64,000 nt of DNA from Conus ventricosus (lineage: Eukaryota > Mollusca > Gastropoda > Neogastropoda > Conidae). Under the pieces are notes generated by a model. The model was not told the origin of the DNA. It saw only the letters and a list, made by a program, of their open reading frames with translations, and searched no databases. The translations under genes were made by a program, and so were the position numbers. Shown one piece after another: positions 35,735 to 47,995 of this stretch; positions within the stretch are counted from its first letter, which is position 1; every line of letters starts with the position of its first letter. The stretch covers positions 33,182,369 to 33,246,368 of the forward strand of contig CM031601.1 of the NCBI GenBank assembly GCA_018398815.1, in the 5' to 3' direction.

Positions 35735-36385
35735 TTGCTTCACGGGCATCCATAGCAATCCAAAAACCCTTCCTTGCTTCCATGGGGCATCCATAGCAAT
35801 CCAAAAACCCCTTCCTTGCTTCCACGGGCATCCATAGCAATCCAAAAAACCCCTTCCTTGCTGCCCTGGGGCATTCATAGCAATCCAAAAAACCCCTTCC
35901 TTGCTTCCATGGGGCATCCATAGCAATCCAAAAGCACTTCCTTGCTTCCATGGGGCATTCATAGCAATCCAAAAAACCCTTCCTTGCTTCCCTGGGGCAT
36001 TCATGGCAATCCAAAAACCCCTTCCTTGCTTCCCTGGGGCATTCATAGCAATCCAAAACACTTCCTTGCTTCCATGGGGCATTCATAGCAATCTAAAAAC
36101 CCCTTCCTTGCTGCCCTGGGGCATTCATAGCAATCCAAAAACACTTCCTTGCTTCCATGGGGCATTCATAGCAATCCAAAAACCCCTTCCTTGCTGCCCT
36201 GGGGCATTCATAGCAATCCAAAAACCCCTTCCTTGCTTCCCTGGGGCATTCATAGCAATCCCAAAACCCCTTCCTTGCTGCCCTGGGGCATTCATAGCAA
36301 TCCAAAAACCCCTTCCTTGCTTCCCTGGGGCATTCATAGCAATCTAAAAACCCCTTCCTTGCTTCCCTGGGGCATTCATAGCCAT
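35735..36385. repeat. About 43-bp minisatellite, 15 copies
   Basis: Units built on CCTTCCTTGCTTCCCTGGGG, then CATTCATAGCAATCCAAAAA. Variants TGCTGCCCTGG / TGCTTCCATGG alternate. The A run (4-6 bases) varies between copies and changes frame. Confidence 0.96.
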
Positions 36386-36529
36386 ACAAAAACTCAAATT
36401 CAAAGACAAAAATCCTCTTTTTTTTTTTACTATGGGGAAAAACTCCTTTTCAGACGAGCAAAAAGATTTTCCCTCTCTCTTCACATGGTACAGTTACTAC
36501 TTGACCCCGACAGTAACCCAACTCCAACA

Positions 36530-36690
36530 GAAGGCCGTTCGCGCCGCTGACGCCCCCTTGACATCAACAATGAAAGACACGCAGACACGATCATCACAGA
36601 CAGTGGCCAATCAGATTAGGTGTTGCTAACGTGTCAGGTGGGTGGAAACCAATCAGTATTAACGACACAATAACGACACCCCCCACGTGC
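36530..36690 (+). promoter_or_regulatory. Promoter-like segment with two CCAAT boxes and an E-box
   Basis: CCAATCAG occurs twice in the same orientation, 42 bp apart (36607-36614 and 36649-36656). An E-box CACGTG follows at 36684-36689, in a locally CpG-containing stretch (GCGCCGCTGACGC, CGCGACGTG). CCAAT followed by CAG is the NF-Y preferred context. No TATA box or clear first exon follows; a pyrimidine-rich tract starts about 60 bp downstream. Confidence 0.35.
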
Positions 36691-36749
36691 GCGACGTGTT
36701 CTCTGTCTGCCTGTGGTATTCTTTGGTGGCGGTGCAGACATAACAGACC

Positions 36750-36863
36750 TGGCTTCTTTTCTTTTCTTTACTGTCTCGCTGCTTTCTTTCTATCTTTTTT
36801 TCTGTCTGTGGTTTCAGGTTTTTATGTACTCTTCTGTTCTTTCTTCCTTACTCTTGTTTTCAG

Positions 36864-36894
<31 letters not shown>

Positions 36895-37281
36895 TCCCTG
36901 TTTCATCTTTCCTTTGTACCATTTTCAAATTTGTTTTTTTCTAGCTTTCCTTTTTTCTGTTGTGCGATGCTTCCTCTTTTTTCCGCCGTTTTTGTTGTTG
37001 ACATCTTTCTTTCTATCGTTTTTTTCCCCCTTTATTTTCTTTTCATATTATTCTTTTACAGCTTTATTCTCTTTCTTTCCTTCCTTCTTTATTTCTTTTC
37101 ATCACTTTCAGCTGTATTCTTTTCTTTTCTTTCTTGCTGTTGTCTTCTGTTTTTCTGTTCTTTCTAGCTGACATTCTTTCAATTGTTCCTTCTTTTCCGT
37201 CATTTTCTTTTTTTTCTCTCTTACTTTGTTGATTGTCCCTATTTCCTTTTTTTCTTTATCCGTTTTGCTTTCTTTTATTTC

Positions 37282-37351
<70 letters not shown>

Positions 37352-37405
37352 TTATTTACTTTCTATTTTTTCTTTCCTTTCTTTCTCTCTTCCTTTGCTG
37401 GCCTC
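36750..37405. repeat. Long pyrimidine tract (T-rich/CTTT/CT)
   Basis: About 650 bp dominated by C and T on the plus strand, with CTTT repeats (36868-36896) and a pure (CT)n (37287-37347). Phe/Ser/Leu-rich frames are compositional. Candidate for triplex (H-DNA) formation. Confidence 0.9.
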
Positions 37406-37519
37406 CTTCTGTGTGACATTGCTGTAGTGTCGTGAAGGTTTGTCCTAACTGCTCAGCTACACAGAGCTGCATGTCTAGATCTTACTTTTTCTTCGAGGCC
37501 TGATTTTAATAGCAGGAAG

Positions 37520-38010
37520 CCACATGCAAACCACTGCTTCATCCTGGAGGATAACCATTATCACGCACTTAAATATAGCATGTCCAGGACATACCTCTTG
37601 CTTGAGGCACAGTCATAATAACATGAAGCTATATGTTCAGAATATGGCAATGCTGCTAGGGCATATACGTCAGAATGTGTCTCTTTTGTTAAGGCCTTAT
37701 CATATCTGTATGGAGCTGTACATTCATAACATGGCAATGTTGCTGTATAGTCAGAATATGTCTCTTTTGTTGAGGCCTAGTCGTATTTGTATGAAGCATT
37801 ATGTTCACAATGTGCCTCTCTTCTTCATGTCTAGTCATATGTGCATGAAGCTATATATTCAGAATATGTCTCTGTTTTTAAGACAGTAATAACTACATGA
37901 AGCTGTATATTCAGAAGATGTCTCTGTTCTTAAGACCGTAATAACTACATGAAGCTGTCTATTCAGAAGATATCTCTGTAGTGAAGGCCTATTCATACCC
38001 ACACAGAGCT
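37520..38010. repeat. Degenerate about 55-bp tandem repeat
   Basis: Recurring ACATGAAGCTGTATATTCAG, ATATGTCTCTGTT and GAGGC(A/C)TAGTCATA. The two copies at 37870-37980 are closest. Units are heavily diverged. Confidence 0.75.
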
Positions 38011-38184
38011 GTGCATTTATGCCTTTCGTCTTTAACCATAGTCATAACTGTTTATTCAAAACGTACCTCTCTTCTCTAGCCATTTATGTACATTTCCAGC
38101 GTATTTCTGTTCTTAAAGCATAGTCAAAATTCCAATACACTGTACATTCATAAACTACCCCTGTCCTCAACCCTAGGCATACTC

Positions 38185-38295
38185 TGGATATAGATCAATT
38201 TTAGTTTTATCAAGGAGGTGTCACTGCGCACAGATTAGTCCATACACACCGCACCACATCTACTAATCCACAAGGCCACAGTGCGCAGGGTTTAC
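38185..38295 (-). mobile_element. Degenerate copy of the dispersed element seen at 9.52 kb
   Basis: On the minus strand AGATGTGGTGCGGTGTGTAT, then GGACTAAT and GCGCAGTGACACCTCCTTGA, aligns with 9522-9590. From memory it matches the 3' half of a SINE abundant in gastropods. No target duplication is evident. Confidence 0.6.
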
Positions 38296-38448
38296 AGCGA
38301 GATAGAGGAATCGTTATTCATTAAACAGAAACAAAACTGAGAAGCGTATCTACTGGACAAGAAGTAGACGATGTCTGCGCCGAGTAAAATCCAATACACT
38401 GGTCAGAGCTTCTTTGCTTAACTAACATTGCGCTACGATTACAATTTG

Positions 38449-38500
38449 CGTGCGTGTGTGCGTGCGTGCGTGCGTGCATGCGTGCGTGAATGCGTGCATG
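38449..38500. repeat. (GTGC)n-type microsatellite
   Basis: GTGCGTGC repeats with single-base variants. Confidence 0.9.
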
Positions 38501-38569
38501 CGTGCGTATGTTCTAGTGTATGTGGATATTGAGCCTCATTCCGATTATGATAAGAACTCATTTTCGCTG

Positions 38570-38825
38570 TTGTCATGCCTATTAGCTTGCCATGTGTGGT
38601 CTGTCTCCTCATGCCTCCCTGTCCAGATCAACACCTATTAGCTTGCCATGTGTGGTCTGTCTCCTCATGCCTCCCTGTCCAGATCAACACCTATTAGCTT
38701 GCCATGTGTCATCTGTCTCCTCATGCCTCCCTGTCCAGATCAACACCTATTAGCTTGCCATGTGTGGCCTGTCTCCTCATGCCTCCTGTCCAGATCAACA
38801 CCTATTAGCTTGCCATGTGTGGTCT
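38570..38825. repeat. 56-bp minisatellite, about five copies
   Basis: Unit: TAGCTTGCCATGTGTGGTCT, then GTCTCCTCATGCCTCCCTGT and CCAGATCAACACCTAT. One copy lacks two bases. Adjoins the next array directly. Confidence 0.95.
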
Positions 38826-38829
38826 GTGT

Positions 38830-39530
38830 GCTGGGATGGTGCTGGGATGGTGCTAGGATGGTGCTGGGATGGTGCTGGGATGGTGCTGGGATGGCGCTGG
38901 TGTGGTGCCGGGATGGTGCTGGGATGGCGCTGGTGTGGTGCCGGGATGGTGCTAGAATGGTGGGGGGGCTGGGGATGGTGCTGGGATGGCGCTGGTGTGG
39001 TGCCGGGATGGTGCTGGGATGGCGCTGGTGTGGTGCCGGGATGGTGCTGGGATGGTGCTGGTGTGGTGCCGGGATGGTGCTGGGATGGTGCTGGTGTGGT
39101 GCCGGGATGGTGCTGGGATGGTGCTGGGATGGCGCTGGTGTGGTGCCGGGATGGTGCTGGGATGGTGCTAGGATGGTGCTAGGATGGTGCTAGGATGGTG
39201 CTGGGATGATGCTGGTGTGGTGCCGGGATGGTGCTAGGATGGTGCTAGGATGGTGCTGGGATGGTGCTGGTGTGGTGCCGGGATGGTGCTAGGATGGTGC
39301 TGGGATGGTGCTGGATGGTGCTGGGATGATGCTGGTGTGGTGCTGGGATGGTGCTAGGATGGTGCTGGGATGATGCTGGTGTGGTGCTAGGATGGTGCTG
39401 GGATGGTGCTGGGATGGTGCTGGGATGATGCTGGTGTGGTGCTGGGGTGGTGCTGGGATGGTGCTAGGATGGTGCTGGGATGGTGCTAGTGGTGCTGGGA
39501 TGGTGCTAGTGGTGCTGAGGTGGTGCTAGT
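38830..39530. repeat. 11-bp minisatellite, about 60 copies
   Basis: Unit GATGGTGCTGG with variants GATGGCGCTGG, TGTGGTGCCGG and GATGGTGCTAG. The variants form a higher-order pattern of about 33-44 bp in the middle. Adjacent to the 56-bp array. Confidence 0.95.
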
Positions 39531-40180
39531 TTGGCGCCACAGACAGCGTACACACACCGACCTCAGCTGTCTTCAGTGCTGCACAGAGAACACCATGCTT
39601 ACTTCCTCAGTGTGCAGTTGGCTTTATCCAAGTGTTCTGAGGGCTGACGGTGTTTCGTGAACTGACGTCGTGACATGTCTGGGGAACTGGTGAGGAGGGA
39701 TTGAAAAGCACAGGCCAGATCAATGAACTCTGTGTGGGCGTTTGGGTCAGGAACACTAACATATGAAAAAGACCAGCTTAAGAGAATCTGAACTTGTTTT
39801 TGTTGTTGCTATCCATCCTCGTCATAACCCTGAATCCTCACACCCTGTTCCTCCACCCACCTCCTCCTTCCCTCCTCCCTTCCAAGACCCCCCTCCTCCC
39901 CCTTCCCGATGTTTTCGTTGTAACGCCCACTCATGACGTCGACCCCCTGTTCATTTTCTCCATGACTGGGCCGCCCATTCCACAGCTACACTGCCTGACT
40001 GCTGGAGTTGATTCCACTGCCTCTATCTGTGTGTGGGGATCAAATGTGTCTGCAAAAAACATCGATTTTGCTAACTTTGGCTTCGTCGTTCTCGTCCACC
40101 TTCACGTTGTCATTGTCATCATCATCATCACCACTAACTTCTCTTATGTCATGCGCCTCTTCCTCCTCCTCCACTTGTTT
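39531..40180. other. Unannotated sequence
   Basis: Pro-rich and Val/Ile/Ser-rich frames come from CCTCC and ATC repeats. No gene called. Confidence 0.45.
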
Positions 40181-40194
40181 TCGTTGCCCTCCTG

Positions 40195-40605
<411 letters not shown>

Positions 40606-40964
40606 ATGGAGGATGAAATCGGAACAAAAAAAGACAAATCATGCCGGTTGAGATTGTCTGTTGATCCATTTTCCAGACGATTCAACCACATCCATATTCA
40701 AATAATTTGTTAACATCATTCATTTTTCTTGTGTATTATGTCGAAATCAGGACGCAGTCGCGACGAATTGCGCAATGTTGGGGGCCAAAAATTGAGAAAT
40801 GATTCATTGGACTAACACATGAAATAGAGTTGGCCTGCATATTTCTCCCAAGTTAACATTCCCCTTTTACCCCCACCACACTTCCGCCCCCTTTGTCCCA
40901 AGGTCACAGAGTGAAAAGTCAAATTGCTTTGTTCCTCTGACGGTGCTTTGACCTTCCGCCACAG

Positions 40965-43900
40965 CTGTCTGTGTCCAGGTGGCGATATCTCCTCAGGAAA
41001 GACACACAGATGGCCATTATGTCCTCAGGAAAGACACACCAGGTGGCCATATCTCCTCAGGAAAGACACACCAGGTGGCGATATCTCCTCAGGAAAGACA
41101 CAGCAGGTGGCTATATCTCCTCAGGAAAGACACACCAGGTGGCCATATCTCCTGAGGAAAGAAACACCAGGTGGTCATATCTCCTGAGGAAAGACACAGC
41201 AGGTGGCCACATCTCCTCAGGAAAGACACACCAGGTGGCCATATCTCCTCAGGAAAGACATACCAGGTGGCCATATCTCCTCAGGAAAGACACACCAGGT
41301 GGCCATATGTCCTGAGGAAAGACAAACCAGGTGGCCATTCTCCTGAGGAAAGACACACCAGGTGGCCATATCTCTCCGGAAAGACACACCAGGTGGCCAT
41401 ATCTCCTCCGGAAAGACACACCAGGTGGCCATATCTCCTCAGGAAAGACACACCAGGTGGGCATATCTCCTCAGGAAAGACACACCAGGTGGCCATATCT
41501 CCTCGGAAAGACACAGCAGGTGGCCATATCTCCTGAGGAAAGACACAGCAGGTGGCCATATCTCCTGAGGAAAGACACAGCAGGTGGCCATATCTCCTGA
41601 GGAAAGACACACCAGGTGGCCATATCTCCTGAGGAAAGACACACCAGGTGCCCATATCTAATCAGGAAAGACACACCAGGTGGCCATATCTCCTCAGGAA
41701 AGACACAGCAGGTGGCCATATCTCCTGAGGAAAGACACAGCAGGTGGCCATATCTCCTGAGGAAAGACACACCAGGTGGCCATATCTCCTGAGGAAAGAC
41801 ACAGCAGGTGGCCATATCTCCTCAGGAAAGACACACCAGGTGGCCATATCTCCTCAGGAAAGACACACCAGGTGGCCATATCTCCTCAGGAAAGAAACAC
41901 CAGGTGGCCATATCTCCTGAGGAAAGACACACCAGGTGGCCATATCTCCTCAGGAAAGACACACCAGGTGGCCATATCTCCTGAGGAAAGACACACCAGG
42001 TGGCCATATCTCCTGAGGAAAGATACACCAGGTGGCTATACTCCTGAGGAAAGACACACCAGGTGGCCATATCTCCTCAGGAAAGACACACGAGGTGGCC
42101 ATATCTCCTCAGGAAAGACACACCAGGTGGCCATATCTCCTCAGGAAAGACACACCAGGTGGCGATATCTCCTGAGGAAGACACACCAGGTGGCCATATC
42201 TCCTGAGGAAAGACACACCAGGTGGCCATATCTCATCAGAAAAGACACACCAGGTGGCCATATCGCCTCAGGAAAGACACACCAGGTGGCCATATCTCCT
42301 CAGGAAAGACACACCAGGTGGCCATATCTCCTGGGAAAGACACACCAGGTGGCATATCTCCTCAGGAAAGACACACCAGGTGGCCTATCTCTCAGAAAGA
42401 CACACAGGTGCCATATCTCCTCAGAAAAGACACACCAGGTGGCCATTACTCCTCAGGAAAGACATACTAGGTGGCCATATTCCTGAGGAAAGACACACCA
42501 GGTGGCCATATCTCCTCAGGAAAGACACACCAGGTGGCCATATCTCCTCAGGAAAGACAACCAGGTGGCCATATCTCCTCGGGAAAGACAACACCCAGGT
42601 GGCCATATTCCTCAGAAAGACACAACCAGGTGGCCATATCTCCTCAGGAAAGACACACCAGGTGGCCATATCTCCTCAGGAAAGACACACAGGTGGCCAT
42701 ATCTCCTCAGGAAAGAACACCAGGTGGCCATATCTCCTCAGGGAATGAAAGGAACACCAGGTGGCGATATTCCTCAGGAAAGAACACCAGGTGGCCTTAT
42801 CTCCTCAGGAAAGACACACCAGGTGGCCATATCTCTCCGGAAGACACACCAGGTGGCCATATCTCCTCCGGAAAGACAAACCAGGTGGCCATATCTCCTC
42901 GAGGAAAGACACACCAGGTGGCATATCTCCTGAGGAAAGACACAGCAGGTGGCCATATCTCCTGAGGAAAGACACAGCAGGTGGCCATATCTCTGAGGAA
43001 AGACACAACAGCGGTGGCCATATCTCCTGAGAAAGACACACCAGGTGGCCATATCTCCTGAGGAAAGACACACCAGGTGGCCATATCTATCAGGAAAGAC
43101 ACACCAGGTGGCCATATCTCCTGAGGAAAGACACACGCAGGTGGCCATATCTCCTGAGAAAGACACAGCAGGTGGCCATATCTCCTGAGGAAAGACACAC
43201 CAGGTGGCCATATCTCCTCAGGAAAGACACAGCAGGTGGCCATATCTCATCAGGAAAAGACACACCAGGTGGCCATATCTCCTCAGGAAAGACACACAGG
43301 TGGCCATATCTCCTCGGGAAAGACACACCAGGTGGCCATATCTCCGCAGGAAAGACACACAGGTGGCCATATCTCCTCAGGAAAGACACACAAGGTGGCC
43401 ATATTCTCTGAGGAAAGACACACCAGGTGGCCATATCTCCTGAGAAAAGATACACCAGGTGGCATATCTCCTGAGGAAAGACACACCAGGTGGCCATATC
43501 TCCTCAGGAAAGACACACGAGGTGGCCATATCTCCTCAGGAAAGACACACCAGGTGGCCATATCTCCTCGGAAAGACACACCAGGTGGCGATATCTCCCG
43601 AGGAAAGACACACCAGGTGGCATATCTCCTAGGAAAGACACACCAGGTGGCCATATCTCCTCAGAAAAGACACACCAGGTGGCCATATCTCCTCAGGAAA
43701 GACACACCAGGTGGCCATATCTCCTCAGGAAAGACACACCAGGTGGCCATATCTCCTGCAGGAAAGACACACCAGGTGGCATATCTCCTCAGGAAAGACA
43801 CACCAGTGGGCCATATCTCCTCAGGAAAGACACACCAGGTGGCCATATCTCCTCAGGAAAGACACACCAGGTGGCCATTACTCCTCAGGAAAGACATACC

Positions 43901-46775
43901 AGGTGGCCATATCTCCTCAGGAAAGACACACCAGGTGGCCATATCTCCTCAGGAAAGACACCCAGGTGGGCCATCATCTCCTCAGGAAAGGACACACGCC
44001 AGGTGGCCATATCTCCTCGGGAAAGACAACACCAGGTGGCCATATCTCCTCAGGAAAGACACCAGGCTTCAGGTGGCTATATCTCCTCAGGAAAGACACA
44101 CCAGGTGGTGGCCATATCTCCTCAGGAAAGACACACCGGTGCCATGATCTCCTCAGGAAAGACACACCAGGTGGCCATATCCCTCAGGAAAGACAACAGC
44201 TCGTGTCCAGGTGGCCATATCTCCTCAGGAAAGAACTCAGCCCAGGTGGCGATATCTCCTCAGGAAAGACACAGCTCTCCAGGTGGCCATATCTCCTCAG
44301 GAAAGACACACACGGTCGGCCATATCTCCTCAGGAAAGACACACCAGGTGGCCATATCTCCTCAGGAAAGACACATCCAGGTGGCCGATATCTCCTAGGA
44401 AAGACACACAGTGGGTGGCCATATCTCCTCAGGAAAGACACACAGGTGCCAGAATATCTCCTCAGGAAAGACACAGCTGTCTGTCGTGTCCAGTGGCCAT
44501 ATCTCTCAGGAAAGGCACACAGCTCTGTGTATGTCCAGGTGGCCATATCTCCTCAGGAAAGGACACAGCTGTGTCCAGGTGGCCATATCTCCTCAGGAAA
44601 GGCACACAGCTTCGTGATGTCCAGGTGGCCATATCTCCTCGGAAAGGCACAGCAGTTCCAGGTGGCCATATCACCTCAGGTAAAGACACACAGCGTCGTG
44701 TCCAGGTGGCCATATCTCCTCAGGAAAGACACACAGCTGTGTCCAGGTGGCCATATCTCCTCAGGAAGACACAGCTGTCTGTGTCCAGGTGGCCATATCT
44801 CCTCAGGAAAGACACACAGCTGTGGTCCGGGTGGCCATACTTCTCAGGAAAGACACAGCTGTCTGTGTCCAGGTGGCCATATCTCCCAGGAAAGACACAC
44901 AGCTGTGTCCAGGTGGCCATATCTCCTCAGTAAAGGCACACAGCTGTGTCCAGGTGGCCATATCTCCTCAGGAAAGGCACACAGCTGTGTCCAGGAGGCC
45001 ATCTTCCTCAGGAAAGACACAGATCCAGGTGGCCAATTCCGTAACCACTGTCCAGGTGGCCATACCTTCTCAGGAAAGACACACAGCTGTGTCCAGGTGG
45101 CTATATCTCCTCAGGAAAGACACCAGACTGTCTGTGTCCAGGTGGCCATATCTCCCCAGGAAAGACACAGCTTCTGTGTCCAGGTGGCCATATCTCCTCA
45201 GGAAAGACACACGCAGGTGGCCATATCTCCTCAGTAAAGACACACAGCTGTGTCCAGGTGGCCATATCTCCTCAGGAAAGGACACAGCGTCTGTGTCCAG
45301 GTGGCCATATCTCCTCAGGAAAGACACAGCGTCTGTGTCCAGGTGGCCATATCTCCCTCAGGAAAGACACACTGTCTGTGTCCGGGTGGCCATAGTCCTC
45401 AGGAAAGACACAGCTGTCTGTGTCCAGGTGGCCGTATCTCCTCAGGAAAGCACACAGCTGTGTCTAGGTGGCCATATCTCCTCAGAAAAGGCACACAGCT
45501 GTGTCCAGGAGGCCATATCTCCTCAGGAAAGACACACAGCTGTGTCCAGGTGGCCATATCCTCTCAGAAAAGACACACAGCTGTGTCCAGGTGGCCATAT
45601 CTCCCAGGAAAGGCACACAGCTGTGTCCAGGTGGCTATATCTCCTCAGGAAAGACACACAGCTGCGTGTCCAGGTGGCCATATCTCATCAGGAAAGACAC
45701 AGAGGCTGTGTCCAGGAGGCCATATCTCCTCAGGAAAGGCACACAGTCTGTGTCCAGGTGGCCATATCTCCTCAGGAAAGGCACACAGCTGTGTCCAGGT
45801 GGCCATATCTCCTCAGAAAAGACACACCTGTGTCAGGTGGCCATATCCCTCAGGAAGGCACACAGCTGTGTCCAGGTGGCCATATCTCCTCAGGAAAGAA
45901 GCACACAGCTGTGTGTCCAGGTGGCCATATCTCCCCAGGAAAGACACACAGCTGTTGTGTCCAGGTGGCCATACCTCCTCAGGAAAGACACACAGTGCTG
46001 TGTCCAGGTGGCCATATCTCCTCAGGAAAGGCACACAGCTGTGTCCAGGTGGCCATATCTCCTCAGGAAAGACACACCAGGTGGCCTTATCCCTCAGGAA
46101 AGACACACAGCTGTGTCCAGGTGGCCATATCTCCTCAGGAAAGGCACACAGCTGTCTGTGTCCACGGTGGCCATATCTCCTCAGAAAAGACACACACTGT
46201 GTCCAGGTGGCCATATCCCTCAGGAAAAGCACACAGCTGTGTTCCAGGTGGCCATATCTCCTCAGGAAAGACACACAGCTGTGTCCAGGTGGCCATATCT
46301 CCCAGGAAAGACACAAGCTGTCTGTGTCCAGGTGGCCATACTCCTCAGGAAAGAACACAGCTGTCTGTGTCCAGGTGGCCATATCTCCTCAGGAAAGGCA
46401 CACAGCTGTGTCCAGGTGGCCATTATCTCCTCAGGAAAGACACACCAGGTGGCCATATCACGTCAGGAAAGACACACAGCTGTGTCCAGGTGGCCATATC
46501 TCCTCAGGAAAGGCACACATGCTTTCTGTGTCCAGGTGGCCATATCTCCTCAGGAAAGGCACACTCTGTGTCCAGGTGGCCATATCTCCTCAGGAAAGAC
46601 ACAAGCTGTGTCCAGGTGGCCATATCTCCTCAGGAAAGACACACCAGGTGGCCTATCTCCTCAGAAGACCACCCCAGGTGGCCATATCTCCTCAGGAAAG
46701 ACACAACCAGGTGGCCATATCTCCTCAGGAAAGACACAGCTGTCTGTGTCCAGGTGACCATATCTCCTCAGGAAA
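40965..46775. repeat. 5.8-kb minisatellite, 32-bp unit with 40-43-bp variants, about 160 copies
   Basis: The basic unit is CACACCAGGTGGCCATATCT plus CCTCAGGAAAGA (32 bp). From about 44,200 most units instead carry an extra AGCTGTGT or AGCTGTCTGTGT block before CCAGGTGG, giving 40-43-bp units. The very first unit (about 40,965-41,000) also has the long form. In 41.0-42.2 kb units are regular. From about 42.3 to 46.7 kb single-base insertions and deletions are frequent. Numerous frames up to 714 codons on the plus strand are repeat translations. No centromeric or telomeric motif is seen. Confidence 0.98.
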
Positions 46776-47070
46776 GGCGCGTCGCCGTTGTACAGCAACA
46801 CCTATTTTCCCCTTTTACCGTGCGCAAGCGCTTTTGTTCACATACAAAACTTTTAATTTCTTTTAAATACAGTTTTGTCAGAGTTTCTTGACGTGTGCAA
46901 AGTGCATATTGCACCATAGAAATTGGTTCAACCGAAAGACTAACCTCATGACCATCATCTCAGTTCTAACAGAGAGGGAGGAAGGGAGTGGGGAGAGAAA
47001 AGCTGCCTGCTTTGAGACGCTGGATTTCTTCGCTTCTAAGATGAGTGTGTTCTTCACTGAGCCACCTTCG
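46776..47070. other. Unannotated unique sequence between two arrays
   Basis: No gene recognised. Confidence 0.45.
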
Positions 47071-47074
47071 TCCT

Positions 47075-47995
47075 GAATCTGACAGCTGTGATGTCACAGA
47101 ACACCTGTAGTGTGTTGTTCTGACCTGATAGCTGTGACGTCACAGAACACCTGTAGTGTGTTGTCTACCTTTGTCTTGACAGCTGTGACGTCACTGAATA
47201 CCTGTGGTGTGTTGTTCTGACCCTGATAGCTGTGACGCCACAGAACACCTGTAGTGTGTTGTCTACCTTTGTCTTGACAGCTGTGACGTCACTGAATACC
47301 TGTGGTGTGTTCTTCTGACCCTGATAACTGTGACGTCACAGAACACCTGTAGTGTGTTGTCTACCTTTGTCTTGACAGCTGTGACGTCACTGAATACCTG
47401 TGGTGTGTTGTTCTGACTCTGATAGCTGTGACGTCACAGAACACCTGTAGTGTGTTGTATACCTTTGTCCTGACAGCTGTGACGTCACTGAACACCTGTT
47501 GTGTGTTGTCCTGGCCCTGACAGCTGTGACAACATTGAACAACCTATAGTGTGTTGTCCACCTTGGTCCTGAATCTGACAGCTGTGATATCACAGAACAC
47601 CTGTAGTGTCTTGTTCTGACCCTGATAGCTGTGACGTCACTGAACACCTGTTGTGTGTTGTCCTGGCCTTGACAGCTGTGACAACATTGAACACCTATAG
47701 TGTGTTGTCCACCTTGGTCCTGAATCTGACAGCTGTGATATCACAGAACACCTGTAGTGTCTTGTTCTGACCCTGATAGCTGTGACGTCACAGAACACCT
47801 GTAGTGTGTTGTCTACCTTTGTCCTGCTGTGTGTTGTCCTGGCCCTGACAGCTGTGACAACATTGAACACCTATAGTGTGTTGTCTACCTTTGTCCTAAA
47901 TCTGACAGCTGTGACGTCACTGAACACCTGTAGTGTGTTGTTTTGACCCTGATCGCTGTGACGTCACTGAACACCCGTACAGCACTGACCGTAGG
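47075..47995. repeat. About 51-54-bp minisatellite carrying CRE palindromes
   Basis: About 18 units built on GACAGCTGTGACGTCACAGA, then ACACCTGTAGTGTGTTGTC. About eleven units keep a perfect TGACGTCA; the others have TGATGTCA, TGACGCCA, TGATATCA or TGACAACA at the same place. Units alternate between AGAACACC and TGAATACC forms, giving a dimeric higher-order period. Confidence 0.95.

Noticed and set aside
40971..46891. Many open frames, up to 714 codons, across the 32-bp array
   Set aside because: They change frame with the unit variants, exist on both strands and translate only the repeat. No independent coding evidence.
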